Assembly: GCF_021869535.1 (NCBI RefSeq)
Contig: NW_026262690.1
Span: 17,447,001 to 17,511,000 of the forward strand
From: Mytilus californianus
Taxonomy: Eukaryota; Mollusca; Bivalvia; Mytilida; Mytilidae
Direction: 5' to 3'
DNA: 64,000 bases
Under the pieces are notes generated by a model. The model had not been told where the DNA came from, made no database searches, and worked only from the letters and a program-made list of their open reading frames with translations. Shown in pieces: positions 11,700-23,999 of this stretch; the first letter of the stretch is position 1, and every line of letters begins with the position of its first letter. Made by a program: the position numbers and the translations under genes.

Positions 11700-11900
11700 T
11701 TAGCAGACCAGACGACGTAGATGGTAAACCACAATCTAAGACGTGGTAAAAATGTCGTTAGTTAGTTTAGACACAGACAATCGTATAGATCAACCAATTC
11801 GTGGTGATGGTGTCCATAAAATTTACGGAGTGTCATTTTTAATCTTTCCTCCTCATAACTTTGTTGGAGCAGTTTCTGCTAAACAACACAAATTCAAAAA
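11700..11900 (+). repeat. retroelement-derived dispersed fragment
   Basis: Contains CAACCAATTCGTGGTGATGG and CCATAAAATTTACGGAG, diverged versions of a motif found near the end of the retroelement RT at 32860-32880. Its later part (TCCTCCTCATAAC, GCAGTTTCTGC) resembles 50690-50725. The 61-codon plus frame is translated repeat. Confidence 0.5.
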
Positions 11901-12078
11901 AGAAAACAGTAAATACAAGTATCATTGAATATTTCGGATAAGCAATATTCATTCTCAGTCTGCTGGAAATTAATCATATCAAACTATGCTGGTTTTCCTA
12001 TAACAATCTTGAATCCGAACTACACTTGTTTATTTCTAAAGTTTCCATGTTGACACAGGTTAAGTAATTACAGAAGGC

Positions 12079-12292
12079 ACTGCGTGGATATGGATTTGTA
12101 TAATGTATATAAATTTTGACGAAGGTTAGGCATTTACATTAAAGACTGTATTGATATGCATTCAAAATGAGTAGCACTGCGCGATTTGAACTGGTATAAT
12201 TCTAAAATTTCAAATTTGACGTATGTTAAATATTTTCGACAGAGACTGCATCGATATGCATCCAAAATGAATAGCACTGCGCAATGTGAAAT
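12079..12292. repeat. tandem duplication, unit about 98 bp
   Basis: AGACTGTATTGATATGCATT at about 12143 and GAGTAGCACTGCGCGATTTG recur about 100 bp later with a few substitutions. A third, weaker unit lies just upstream (CACTGCGTGGATATGG). Confidence 0.7.
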
Positions 12293-12393
12293 ACACCTTT
12301 TCATTGATCGCATGTGGTGCCAACGTTTTTAATTTTCTTATCTAAAATCTTTCTCAAGTGATTCTCTCCTTCATAGACCAAACAGTGTTGTGG

Positions 12394-13042
12394 TCAATTT
12401 TGATACTTGTAATAGTCAATCGATTGAGATCTGCCTAAGTGTAGCCAGGAGATCTCAAATGTCGACTGTCTAAGAAAAAGGTCTGGCTTACATTCATAGT
12501 CACCACGATGGTCTTTCATACGTTTGTGAAAATATGGCTGTTCACCAACATTCTGTTTACCACATATACACTGTAAAAGATACACAGTATTTATAGTCTT
12601 GCAAGTGACATTGCAAACTATGGTGTTATTCGTACAAATATCTGGGTATACAGTATTTACTTGCAAGTCAGACATCGTTTGTTTGAGCCAGCTGACGAAG
12701 ACTGGTCTAGAGGCCATATCAGCTCTCACCAGCAGGTCTTTAAGTTTTTTGGCGATCGGAAAGACAGTACGGGTCCCTCGGGGAAAATCCTGTGTAGTAT
12801 ATAATATTTTTTTATTTCTTTCCAATTTTTGCGGATAAGGTTGATAATTATTCAAATTTATGATAGTAAGTCAGCCCAAACGGGTCTCTTTTTTTACTGC
12901 TTTCTCCTGATATGATATAAAAATTTGACTCGATTGATGTTGCTAGCACGGACGAAACCGTTATCAATGTCGTTTTTTCATCAGCCCCAAATTGATAGGT
13001 GACCGCAAAGTTCTTGAAATCGTTTTTTCTCAGTATCATCAT
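12394..13042 (-). pseudogene. GIY-YIG endonuclease remnant, second subfamily
   Basis: The minus-strand frame from 12855 to 12394 (153 codons) reads, in order: KLKDLLVRADMASRP, the usual lead-in of these endonucleases; a Thr/Cys-rich stretch with CNVTC; then VYLLQCICGKQNVGEQ and HKRMKDHRGDY, matching the GIY-YIG core. The YVGE-type motif has become NVGE, so the first catalytic tyrosine appears lost. The C-terminal part after LFLRQ no longer resembles the family. An open stretch at 12848-13042 lies directly upstream in another frame and may be the rest of the same decayed protein. It differs clearly in sequence from the endonuclease pair at 8.7-10.4 kb. Confidence 0.65.
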
Positions 13043-13199
13043 TACTTAATCAAACTTGTCAGGAATCTTCATTAAAACCTATATATTCTGATAACCTGAA
13101 ATTCAAAAGATCTTTTTAAGAATCTCTTGGCATAAGATTTATAATATAATAGGAATGATCCATGATAGATAGTCTAAACCCAATTTTGAGTTTTTCTTG

Positions 13200-13490
13200 C
13201 CAATCAAAATTTCAGCTGGCCACCACAATTAAACAACGTTTACCATACAACTATAAATTAGACAAACATACATTCTTCTCAAATACCATCTCACAGATTT
13301 AAATAAAATATTGCACCTAGGATAATGGGGTAGTCCTGTACTTATTTTCGTTTTTGTTGCTAAGCGGAAATAATAAATAGCCACCATAGTTGAACAAAAT
13401 AAAACCATACGAGAAAAAGAAACATACAGCTTTTCTCAAACCATGGCTCACATTTAAAAAAAACCGTGCACCTGTGGTGTTCCTCTATTA
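13200..13490. repeat. degenerate tandem repeat, unit about 160 bp
   Basis: GCCACCACAATTAAACAACG at about 13218 aligns with GCCACCATAGTTGAACAAAA at about 13380. Both are followed by CCATAC, then CTTTTCTCAAA-like, then TTGCACCT or GTGCACCT segments. It is old and strongly diverged. Confidence 0.5.
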
Positions 13491-15100
13491 ATTTGAGGGG
13501 TTTTGATGGCTATTCAAAAACAATGATGGTCACCACTTTGGCATATAGAACACAGAGTCGTGTTTGAAATCCATACAAATAGCTTCTTTACCAAAACAGT
13601 CGTGAACATTTTAACCAAATATTGAATTAATGACACTATGATTGTTTTGAGTTTTTGCTACTTATCTTAAACCAAATGACTCTTCACCGAGGAACACATA
13701 ATAGAATGGAACCCTTCGAGAAAGACATAGAAAGGCCCAGAAAACCTCTGCTAGGGCAGCACCATACATAAACGCTCTGCAAAAATGCGCTTTCAAACAT
13801 ACTAAAACTAATCAATAAACTACTATCCACACTGATCTATGTCTAGACTACACGATTAAGATATGCCTAAAGACAAAAGCTAACGAGGTTCAAGTCAACT
13901 AGTTGCTTCTAATAAATATGTATTAATGAAAGATCATTGATAATTTAAGGAGGGAATCAAATTTACATCATTATACAAATATATGTTTTAAAGTCATATC
14001 TGATGAAATGCATTTTTGACAACAGATGTTTTTGTAATGAAATGACACAGGTTTATATTGCTATAGTTACAAACATTTGCCCTCGGTGACCTACTGTTAG
14101 GATCCGACAAATCTGTAGCAACTGATCTAATCAAAAAGGTATAAAGTTTAAAAGTTTGCGACTTTTTTATGACTGTATATGTATCTATGACTGGGCTTAA
14201 TCTCAGTCAATTTGTATTGACATTGAAGGATAGGAATGTCTTATCAACTAATTTATGGGTCTTTTGTCGTCCTTGAATCCGGATATAAAACAAACCACAT
14301 ACAACACCAAATGAGACCATAACGGTAGATTGCGAATTTTGAAAGTACAGAAGTTAGAAAACACAACTCACAAAAGAATATTGTAGAAGCCGTATCAACA
14401 CAAAGGAGGGAATATGAAAGGTGTTATAAGACTTTTTCGGATAATCTACCTTTCTTTTTACTTATTACATATCTATCCAAGTTAAGTGTTGTTATAACAG
14501 ATTGAACGTTTTCATACAAACTAGGTGCATCACAAACTCCGGTATAACATGTACTCAACGTAATGCATGCATACTAAATTATTTCAGTGATGTCTTCGTG
14601 TGTTATATAGACGGAAAAGGAGGGTTTTAGTGTTATACATTAACTTTTAAAAAATGAATTTCTGGTGATAAGACCATTAACAGAATACAGATTTGTGAAC
14701 TATGATAAGGAAATATGGAAATGTGAGACACTTACTAATTTGACCAAGTTTTGAAGTCGTGTTTAGTATTGTATTGCATGATTACCGTGTAAATACATAT
14801 GGTTTCACTCCGTTGTTATAATCAAAATGAAGTCACTTTGTCCACCGATAAGCTTACTTCTGATGGCTCTTGTTTACTTTAACTTACTTCATCAGCCACA
14901 CTACCTAAATTAATCGAATACTTATTTCCCCGATTTTTTTTGATTTTTTTTATTTTAAGAGAAATGTTACTTCTGTGAATTTATTTGCCTGATTAAATAT
15001 GCAGTGCAGTAAGTTGAATCTTTTACACTGTGAACATCTCATTGTCGTATTCATATAGGACTGACAAGGTTCAGATGTGATGTTCAAAATACCTTATTGT
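13491..15100. other. no recognisable feature
   Basis: AT-rich, no open frame of note and no repeat family I recognise. Confidence 0.45.
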
Positions 15101-15120
15101 CCCCCCCCCCCCCCCCCCCC
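15101..15120 (+). repeat. 20-nt cytosine homopolymer
   Basis: Twenty consecutive C in an otherwise AT-rich stretch. It could form i-motif or G-quadruplex structures, and its length may be a sequencing artefact. Confidence 0.9.
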
Positions 15121-15551
15121 TTAATTTTGTAATTAGTTACATACAAATTCGTCTAAGCATTTGATTGGTGTGATATTTTGAATTTTAGTGAACACATATG
15201 TGCAGTAAAACATAGGTTTGCATTAAGTAGTGACAATGTGTTTGTGTGGGTTGTTTTTGGATGGAGTATTTTTTTAATCGAATAATTTCCTTAAAATTTT
15301 GATCCTGTTCAATTGTTGGCAAGACGATGCAAGCTCGTGTAGAGAACTGGTTTCTTCAATCACATTTTATGTTATGCTCTAACATAGTTCTTTTTTCGAA
15401 ATTCTCATTTTATGCCGTCATCTATAACAAGACATGTTTGCTAAAAAGTTTAAATTCAAAAGGAAAATATAAAAATCAATACTCCAAACTGAACCAAAAC
15501 TACATTCTAATGGTAAAATACAAAAATGTACCACATTCGTTGAAACTTTAA

Positions 15552-15800
15552 AGGGGCATTAGCAGTCAAATTCATGTGCACAGATTTGACCCAAATTCTC
15601 ATATTTGGTTTATAACTTACTAAAGCGTATATCAAATTTACAAAAAGTCAAAAGGAAGTAATTAACAGTACAGGGATTCGTTATAATGCATCAACATATC
15701 GTCTGTATTTAAGACGAGACACCAACTTATTATCCATTAAAGACTGCCAACTGTCATATAACCCGATATGATTATAAATATGTAAACAAAGCCCCTATTT
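15552..15800 (+). mobile_element. TTAA element family A, 5' part
   Basis: TTAA (15548-15551) is followed by AGGGGCATTAGC and about 120 bp that match the start of the complete family A element at 46980. The similarity fades after the stretch TATGATTATAAATATG at about 15780. I find no matching right end. Confidence 0.7.
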
Positions 15801-16320
15801 TAAGTAAGAAATAAGAAAGCTGACAGTTTAAGTTAATAACGTTAGCTGATTTAAAACATATCTCGACTTTCTGAAACGTCACTCAGCCCTGTTGCATTAA
15901 ATTTAGTATCCGTACTAAGTTCAATATAAGTGAGTTTTCAAAACACGATTCCCGTAATGATAGACAATACTACAAGCGTATTTTTTACTATTATCATTTT
16001 ACGACCAATTCTTATTTAATCATGTGTTTTATTTTCAACATGGTTTGACTTTTATTTAGTATTTGTGTTTCTAACGATGTTCCTACTTAATTGGTTAAGC
16101 TAACTGAGATAATTTGTGGATGATGCCATTTGTAGAAAACATCCTTCTTATTATATCAACCTTAAACGCATTATATACATATATAGATAAATGAAAAAAA
16201 CAAACAATTGCTACACTTAAATGTAAACATATACATGTATTTGTGTAACTTCCAAAGTCCACTTCTATTGTCAAGTTATATCAATAATTCCGATTGGTTC
16301 GTTGATATCAGATGAATAAC
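15801..16320. other. no recognisable feature
   Basis: This may hold the diverged remainder of the family A element, but I cannot align it by eye. Confidence 0.35.
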
Positions 16321-16324
16321 TGCG

Positions 16325-16465
16325 AAGTGTCAAGTTGTAACTGAGAAAGGACAACTTGGATATGAGTAAGTTGGAAGAACGAAATGTCAAATTGGAACAG
16401 AAAAATTTCAACTTGGAATGAACCGAAACTAAAACATGTCGTTAGAACTGAAAAATGTCGAGAAT
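16325..16465. repeat. degenerate short-period repeat, locus 2
   Basis: Variants of AAGTTGTAACTGAGAAA, AAATGTCAAATTGGAACAG and TTCAACTTGGAATG, the same motif family as 6829-7035 and 40995-41180. Confidence 0.55.
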
Positions 16466-16469
16466 TTAT

Positions 16470-17560
16470 GCATCATTGGATTTTTTTTTAAATCAAAAGA
16501 AAGACGATGTTTAGCTTGAAACAGGATAAAATAGTAATGTTGTGTATCATTTCTGCATTCAAATTCCCACAACATTTATTTTTGAAGTCTTAAGATCGTG
16601 TCTTCCTATCCCATTGATGACGTTGTGTGAATTCTTCTCTAAAGTACATCTACCGAGATTAAAGTACTTCTGTGAGATGTTAGTGTATCCTCGTCATTTA
16701 TATACAATTATAAACCTATTATCTTTGCTGGTCGATTATTTTCTAAAATCCTGAAACTATGTGATATCGACTTTAATTATATAGGACATGCAAAGCCGTT
16801 TGAAGTAGATTTACACAAACAGAACCCATATCTGATAAAAATTACAAAAATTGAATTAAAATATTTTAAGGGGAGGATTAAAATGCAGAAGTATTAATAC
16901 AAAAGAGTAAACAGTAGGAGATGTAATGCGTCTTTTGATAAAAGGCGACATAAAATATAAATGAAATTTACATCAAACAGTTTTTAAATAATAAAATGTA
17001 GATGTTTTAACAAAAGCATTACCTTGTCCTTTAAAAATTAGCATATAAAGCTGGTTTTAAAAATAAAATAGACAGCCTGTAATCTCGAGAAAAAAAACAT
17101 GTGAAGTGGCAATAAATTAACACTTGAAACTGAACAATAAACGTAAAAATAAAATTAAAAATAAAAATTATTATTTTGATCGTCTTTAACCATCTAGGAA
17201 ATTAACTTCTAAATTTACCGTTCGAAGATAAACATATGTTTGTAGTGGTTTTATTGTCAAATTCTTGGTTTTCTATATTTAAGAATGTTTCAAATTCCAA
17301 AATTGTTTGACGTATAAAGAATACCTATCTCATTACCACTATCAGGATGAAACTATGCACCAATCATGGAAAGATGCAATTAAATTATTATTCTCATTAA
17401 ACCTAATACAGTTAACTATATCGTTTATATTAGATTGAAATATGCTGTTGGAATGGTTGTAATGACCAGCATGTCGCAGTACCTATGCTTTCAAATTATC
17501 AGTCTTAAGCTAAGTTCTTTAAACAAATTTCTGTATCGACCAGCTTTCCTTGATGTAACT
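16470..17560. other. no recognisable feature
   Basis: The only open frame of note is 70 codons (16542-16754, plus) with no motif I know. Confidence 0.45.
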
Positions 17561-17566
17561 GTTTGT

Positions 17567-17846
17567 TATGATAGTTTTGTTTGAGTTTTTGATATGATAG
17601 TTTAGTTTGAGTTTTTGATATGATAGTTTTGTTTGAGGGATTGATATGATAGTTTTGTTTGAGGGTTTGATATGATAGTTTTAAATTGTTTTTGATACGA
17701 TAGTTTTGTTTGAGGGTTTGATATGATAGTTTTAAATTGTTTTTGATACGATAGTTTTGTTTGAGGGTTTGATAGGATAGTTTTGTGTGAGGTTTTGATG
17801 GGACAGTTTTGTTTGAAGGTTTGATAGAATAGTTTTATTTGAGTTG
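17567..17846. repeat. minisatellite, unit about 26 bp, roughly 11 units
   Basis: Units are variants of TATGATAGTTTTGTTTGAG plus GGTTTGA, with a subtype TATGATAGTTTTAAATTG plus TTTTTGA. The two subtypes alternate around 17660-17760, showing a small higher-order block. Confidence 0.85.
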
Positions 17847-17849
17847 AAT

Positions 17850-18360
17850 TTTTGCTTTCTATTATACCATTTTAATACAATAAGTATTTTTGTTACTCTG
17901 CCAAGCGTATGGAATTTGAACAAAGATGTTTACTTTCATCTGTACCGGTTGGAATAGTATTCCAGTTATAGGATACCATTCCAGTACCCATGAATGATGT
18001 CCTTAAATAAAACTACCATCTTTTAAATGGGATATTGTAGTCCATTTTGAGACTTAAACCAGGAAGTGAATATAAAGGTATTATTAATACATAATACACA
18101 AAACAGAATCGCTCTCTTAAATACCGGTAATGACCCTTCAAGAATTCTCACAGAAACCAGAAAGGGATTACATTTATAAGAAAGTAACCGAAATTTGGCA
18201 GTCAAAAATAGGGAAATACATTTATGTTACAATTGCATTAAAATAATGAGGGAAATAATTGGGTCACCGTTCTAGTTGCAATTGGTATTCTAATCAATAC
18301 AATTTTTTTTTCAAGTCCATTGTTACTTGTAGAAATTAAAAGGGGTGGATTGAGATCTTA
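17850..18360. other. no recognisable feature
   Basis: Short open frames only. Confidence 0.4.
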
Positions 18361-18362
18361 AA

Positions 18363-18593
18363 ATGATGTTGCCCCTCGTCACGTGTTCATATGTCTGTCC
18401 CTAGTCAAAAGACCTTATCTGTAGCTGTCTTATGAAGAAGAAGAAGAAGAAGAAGAAGAAGAAGAAGAAGAAGAAGAAGAAGAAGAATGATGTTGCCCCT
18501 CGTCACGTGTTCATATGTCTGTCCCTAGTCAAAAGACCTTATCTGTAGCTGTCTTATGAAGAAGAAGAAGAAGAAGAAGAAGATGTTTTATTT
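18363..18593. repeat. recent 124-bp tandem duplication with GAA microsatellites
   Basis: A 71-bp block starting ATGATGTTGCCCCTCGTCAC is present twice (18363 and 18487) and appears identical. Each copy ends in a GAA run (about 18434-18487 and 18558-18593). It lies downstream of a minus-strand LINE, so on that strand it is a TTC-rich 3' end. Microsatellite tails are known for some LINE groups. Confidence 0.85.
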
Positions 18594-18599
18594 TATAGT

Positions 18600-19126
18600 C
18601 TAGTATACATACAAAGAAAAACAAAGAAAAAGCAGTTTGAACATAAATGAACTACACACATATATAAATATATATATATATACGTTTAACAGTGTTTTAC
18701 CACCTTCTCAGGTACACCCCAACATGAAAGAGTTCCATAAATAACTTGGCCATGTATTGGATATTTAACTTACCAAGGGACGGTGCTGCATGGCAAGGTA
18801 GGAGATAGAGACACATGGTATACATGAATGTAAATAGAAAATTTGGTTATGATATTATGAGCAGATGTACAAACCTGGTATGTCATCCTCGTGCCTGATG
18901 CAGAGGGGTTGATACATATTGTAAGATGACCAGACTGCAAGAAGCACCAAGGGATGATGCTAAATGACATGCCCAAGTTTACCATATAGAAAAATACTTA
19001 AATATAATATATATGGGAATAATTCTGCTGTCAATGATAAAATAAATACAAGAAAGTACATTATTATTATTGGTGAGTGTAGGTAACCACCATGCCATCC
19101 TCATGCCTGATGCAGAGAAGCTAGAT
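18600..19126 (-). other. probable LINE 3' untranslated region
   Basis: Lies between the end of the LINE reading frame (19127) and the TTC tail on the minus strand. CATCCTCATGCCTGATGCAG (about 19093) recurs as CATCCTCGTGCCTGATGCAG (about 18885), showing an internal duplication of about 208 bp. No coding similarity. Confidence 0.45.
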
Positions 19127-20470
19127 CTATATTCTGCCTTCATCAATCAGATCACAAACAGATATTAATATATAAACATTCTCGTCATTAAGTAGCCAGA
19201 TTAGTTTTTGGCTAGGAATCAATTGCTTAAAGTTAGGACAGAGTGAGTTAATCATAGAGTACATACAGTTTCTCCTAGTTAAAGATGATGTGCATGAAAA
19301 TAAAAAAAACTTTTTCATCATCAATTTCATTTGAGGTGCACCTGAGACATACTCTGTTTTGTCGAGAAACACCATGATATCTACCTTGTTCAATTCTAAG
19401 TCTGTGAGGAAATACGCAATCGAGTAAAATGTCTCCTCTGCTCAGGTGATCGCTATAAAAAAAGATATCTTTCAAGACCAAAATTTGTCTTGAAAGTGCT
19501 ATAGTTACAGAGCTTTCCATCAGAATAGTTGTGCGTTTGGAGTCTCCACTGATCCTCATAGTACTGGTACAGAAGTTTTTTGTATAAAAATTTAAAGCTG
19601 TGATTGCTTGCAATGGCTAAACTGCCAACCCCTTTAATATTCTTTAGACAGAAGTTTAAGGATCCATGCCATGATGGAATTTTAAATATGCCTCTTTTAG
19701 TAATGGAAAAGATGAACCCAAATTTTCAAGCCTGTGCCAGTATTTGATCATAGACTTTGCAATATCAAAATGCAGAGGAAATCTACCTAGTTCAGAAAGT
19801 GTGGCAAAATTTGTTGCCCTTTTGGCAACGCAAAGTAAATGATTACAAAATTTAATGTGTAGTATTTCTGAAAGAAGCTTAGGATAAGCCTGATATACAT
19901 TTGTAGTCATAGATTTTAATTATTTTTTTTTTGAAAGGGTTTTGAATTTTTGAACTATATAAAAGATTAGGTTTAAAAGTATGATCAAATACAAGAAGCC
20001 TGTTTTTTAAACTTGGATTCAGTGACAGAAAGTCATTGCGAAGCTTATGGTAGGCTTTCAACGCCTTATTATACAATTCTCTCTGAGCGAAGGAAAAAGA
20101 TCCAGATGCACCAAAAGTTATTCCTAAATATTTACAATGTTGAGCACAATCAATAAGTATGCCATTAAAATAAAAATTATGTTTGATATGTCTGCCTGCC
20201 TTGTTAAATACAAGCACCTTAGTTTTATTGGGATTAATATTCAAACACCAATCTTTACAATAAGTACTTAATCGACCAAGTTTACTCTGAAGTCCGTTTG
20301 CTGAAGTCGAAAAAATGACAATAATTATCATCAGCATAAAGTCAACAATGGACTGGTCGTGAATTAACGACGACTGGGTCAGGCGAACTTTTAAAACAAT
20401 CAGGAAGGTCATTTATGAAAATTTTAAACAAATTAGGAATCAGATTGTCTCCCTGTTTTACTCCTACTTT
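19127..20470 (-). pseudogene. non-LTR retrotransposon (LINE) RT, C-terminal part
   Basis: Decayed 3' part of a LINE ORF2. Reading down the minus strand from 20470 I see GVKQGDNL, then PNLFKIFINDLPD. The catalytic YADD lies at 20327-20338, followed by a frameshift and FSTSANGLQ. Then come WCLNINPNKTKVLVFNK, YLGITFGASGSF and FDHTFKPNLLY. After a gap that removes the GS-E-W stretch come KFCNHLLCVAKRATNFA and LGRFPLHFDI. Last comes a Cys segment (RVCLRC) and a frame ending at 19127. The order fits the palm end, thumb and C-terminal region of Jockey/CR1-like LINEs as known in molluscs. At least three frames are needed. The part before motif B is missing, so this is a 5'-truncated, dead copy. Confidence 0.85.
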
Positions 20471-20474
20471 ATGT

Positions 20475-20860
20475 TATTACTTAATTGTTTAGTTATTGAT
20501 GAAATTTGTATTTATGTCATATGTTTTCCAAAATATCTGTCAAATCTAAAACAACGCATAAAGTCTTTTTTTTTATTCTAATAGTGTACACGCATGTCCC
20601 TTGATATATAATCAATCTCTCTTTTCATACATGTTTAGATATTACAATGTTACATGAATATAAATCTGAAACAACCATCTTACCATTATCTGAACATAGA
20701 CTTTTTTTCAGAGAAGTCAGTATTTTTGAATGTTTGGTACCGGTACGTAACAGCTGCTAAACATTACAAAGATGAACATATACGTTTTGACTGCAATTAA
20801 ACGGAATAGTACAATATCCATTATTAAATTCAACCAGTTCCCAGATACTTTGTATAAAAA
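20475..20860. other. no recognisable feature
   Basis: AT-rich gap between the LINE and a dispersed repeat. Confidence 0.4.
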
Positions 20861-20861
20861 T

Positions 20862-20925
20862 CAGAAGATGTGGTATGATTGAAAAAAAGACAACTATCAC
20901 CAGAGACCAAATGACGTAGATATTA
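20862..20925 (+). repeat. dispersed repeat F, head fragment
   Basis: AGAAGATGTGGTATGATTG followed by GACAACTATC and CCAGAGACC, the head of the widespread family F. Confidence 0.65.
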
Positions 20926-21292
20926 GCAAAAGAGAGGCGAACAATACTAAAGGGACATTCAAACTCAAGTCGAAAACTGACAACTCCATGGCTAAAAAAG
21001 ATAAACAGACAAACACCAGTACACAAAACACAGCCTAGAAAACTAAAGACAGAGCAACACGAACCCCATCAAAAAACTGGGGATGATCTCAGGTGCTCCG
21101 GAAGGGTAAGCAGATCCTGTTTCACATGTGGCACCCGTCGTATTGCTCGTGTAAGTACAAACCCGGTGATAAGTCTAATTCGGTAGGTCATATTCGGGGA
21201 AAAGGGGACGGGATTGTGGTTACGACAATGGGAACATATCCGTCGTACACTGTGAAACAAATATTCCCTAACGGCAAACCAACTATATGATA
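20925..21292 (-). mobile_element. retroelement 3' fragment (family P)
   Basis: Reverse complement of the element tail at 32870-33220: the minus strand has GTCGTAACCACAATCCCGTC, GGTGCCACATGTG, CAGGATCTGCTTACC and GTGTTGCTCTGTC, and ends in CGCCTCTCTTTT. Other tails of this family are at 25772 (plus), 27820, 40470, 52165, 53837 and 54118 (minus). The family is linked to an RT at 32531-33220. Minus-strand open frames here are untranslated tail. Confidence 0.75.
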
Positions 21293-21295
21293 CCG

Positions 21296-21540
21296 TACGT
21301 CCGTCAACAACGAACACATTAACCCTTTACCACATAGCAAGCTATAAAAAGCCCCAACATGACAAAATGTAAAACAATTCAACAAAGAAAACCGACAGCC
21401 TGATTTATGTACAAAACAATAAACGGAAAACAAATATGATATATTTATACTAGTATATATATACGATATGTATACAGCAACAACCGACAACCACTTAGTT
21501 ACTCTGACTTGGGACAAGCAAATACAAAATGTGATCATTA
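21296..21540 (+). repeat. dispersed repeat F, internal fragment
   Basis: Contains AGCAAGCTATAAAAAGCCCC, GACAAAATGTAAAACAATTC and TGACTTGGGACAAGC, matching the longer family F copy at 45185-45665. An AT insertion near 21440 breaks it. Confidence 0.65.
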
Positions 21541-21544
21541 CAAT

Positions 21545-22885
21545 TTCGCTCAGTTTATTTTAGAATGTCAAGTAGCTCTATAATTCAGGGCCCTCGATCT
21601 AAAACCTTTACTCAGTACTCGGAGTATAAAATGTGTGCTCGAAACACCAAATCCAGTATTTTGATTGGTTAATTTCTGATTTTGAGTATAACGATAATAC
21701 TGAATTTCTTAACGTTTCATGTTAAGAAGATTTAGAGAGCAAGAACATTTGACTTTAATTTATTTATTCTGACACTAGGGATTGTAATGAAAGCACTATT
21801 CCTTTAATTTGATATTTTTCAAATGTGTTAAGCTAAAGGATTTTGTTTAACAAAGATATTTCCATTGAATTGAAAGAGTTTGTCTATCGTGCTTTATGGA
21901 TGCTTAGATATTTTTCTCGTTGTTGTATTAATTAGATTCACTGAAGGTTATGAAATTATATACGTTGTTGATACCTGATAGTATACTAATTTTCATTTTA
22001 TTAATTTCCTTGGTATTTAGCTTGTTATTCACGATTGCAAAAAATAACCGGAAAAACACTGATTAAATGTCAACTTAGGGGACAAATTTTCTACTAAAGA
22101 TTTATATTTGAAATGGCTTTGTCTATAACCTTGCTTTTGTATAAAGTGGGATGCCCTTCGAGAATATTGGTGCCATTTACTCATGGAAAATAAAGTCATG
22201 TATGATTAAATATAACGTGGGAAAAACCACAGTTACAAATGATGAACAATCAAAGAAACAAATTTACATTAAATATCATACAAAAAAAAATATGTCTGCT
22301 AAATTTCTATAAAAAAAAGTAGGGGAGGAGGGGCTTCAATCGACTATCAATTCGTCAATTGAAGTCCGAACATCATCGATACAATAAGGTTTGTCATGTA
22401 GTTTTCTTATGATCTTAAATAATTTTAATTTACTTAATTTTGTAACGTGTGCAATACAAATGTAAGATATGAATAAATGGAGTTATTGGGTAAACGTTAA
22501 TGACAGCAACCCAACGACACAAATAACCAAATTACATATAAAAGACAACATACAGTTTTACTTATATACTGGTGTATAGACAGCTCATCAAACTTTAAAA
22601 AGTCTAGAGTCTAATACTTTGTTAACAAATGAAGCAGAAACTATGTCATCCACTGACAACACATTCTCCAAATAACAAAACAAATTATATAAGATAACAC
22701 TGACCAGTTTCTTGGTTTTCAACATGAACGTGATTAATTGGCGCACTTAGATCTCAACATTCCACTTTTATATCTTAATAAGAGAGTTTAAAGATACAAA
22801 AAAAATGGATTTGGAAAATATTAGCACACGGGATTCATAAAAACGCCATCTGTAACAGATCCAGATTGCCATATTTTAAAGTCTT
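21545..22885. other. no recognisable feature
   Basis: AT-rich; no long frame. AAACCTTTACTCAGTACTCG near 21602 resembles sequence I recall from mussel repeats but I cannot delimit it. Confidence 0.4.
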
Positions 22886-22889
22886 TTAA

Positions 22890-23400
22890 AATGGGACAAG
22901 AAAATGTTGATATTACTTGCAATAAACAGCAATAACTGTCCTTTCTTAGATTTAAATATTTCAGCTTCACACGGGAAACTCTATAGTAAAATTTACGACA
23001 ATAGGAACGATTATTCGTTCCTTATTGTTAACTTTCCGTTTTTTTGTTACGGTCTTTTGGCACCATCTTACAGTGTTAATATATCTCAACTCGTTCGCTA
23101 TGCCTGTGTCTATAAATTTCGATGAACGTAATAATGTATATCACTCTAAATTATTAAGCCAATGATTTCGCTACCAGAATTTGATAAAACCTTTAGTTCT
23201 TAATTTTTTTTAGATATACACATATTTGGCTTTGAAGTTTGGTTGCACCTGTAGAAAACTTATTAATAACGGGAAATCACCACCTAATTTCACGGTGAAG
23301 TTATTTTAGATCCCGTAAATTTCGATACGATCCATGTAAGCTTATCGACCCTTTGAATACATTTTTTCTCAAATGTTATCAATCTAACATTGTAATAAGA
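22890..23400 (+). pseudogene. RT C-terminal region, Penelope-like type
   Basis: The frame at 22904-23125 reads NSNNCPFLDLNISASHGKL, then YDNRNDYSFLIVNFPFF, then APSYSVNISQLVRYA. After a frame change it continues KLLSQ-stop-FRYQNLIKP near 23147-23200. This is the region that follows the YxDD motif in the RT family at 6035-6660, so the two loci show overlapping parts of one protein type. The upstream palm is absent and the end is eroded. No endonuclease domain follows within the next kilobase. Confidence 0.75.
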
Positions 23401-23446
23401 TCTCAGTTGAATATTGCTTCCATTGGTACATTGATTTTCTTATTAA

Positions 23447-23838
23447 GGATGTAGTTAGGTGAAATTAAAGAAATACAAAATTTAAAATTGATACTATAAG
23501 TCGGAAGAGCATTAGTTAAGGAACAAAATAAGCTAAAAATATTGATAGGTTATGGAACTCCTTATTGAGATATTTGATTTTTAAAAAATGGCGGAATAAG
23601 GCTGACTCGGACTTTTGCCTTAAATTTAGCATTGGCATTATTTGGGTCTCAAATCGTAAGAAAAGTAATCTAGAATCTGCTTAAATTTTGGTAATGACCA
23701 TTTTATTTGCTACTGAAGTCTTCTATGAAAATAAAAGTGGGTGATATGGGGCAAAATATTTTACCCTGTATCGTAGGAAAACCCCCAAGGAGTCCGAACA
23801 TCTGACAATAAATTCCTAGACTTGACATGACTACATCC
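23447..23838. mobile_element. 392-bp MITE, TTAA family B
   Basis: TTAA (23443-23446), then GGATGTAGT, ends in ACTACATCC (23830-23838) and TTAA (23839-23842). The 9-bp terminal inverted repeat is perfect, and TTAA on both sides is the piggyBac-type target duplication. There is no transposase frame inside, so it is non-autonomous. Confidence 0.8.
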
Positions 23839-23999
23839 TTAATAAATAAAAAAGATAACTAATTTTGTATTGCTGTACAGTTATTAAGGCTTACGGCAGT
23901 CGATACTTATATTTTGGTATTGCACAAGGTCACGTAATTGATATCACGCTCAGATTGATACTTTTCGTCTTAAGTGTTTTCTAAATTGTTTTTGCTTTG

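Noticed and set aside
17567..17846. CRISPR-like array
   Set aside because: Units are contiguous with no unique spacers; the sequence is an animal minisatellite.
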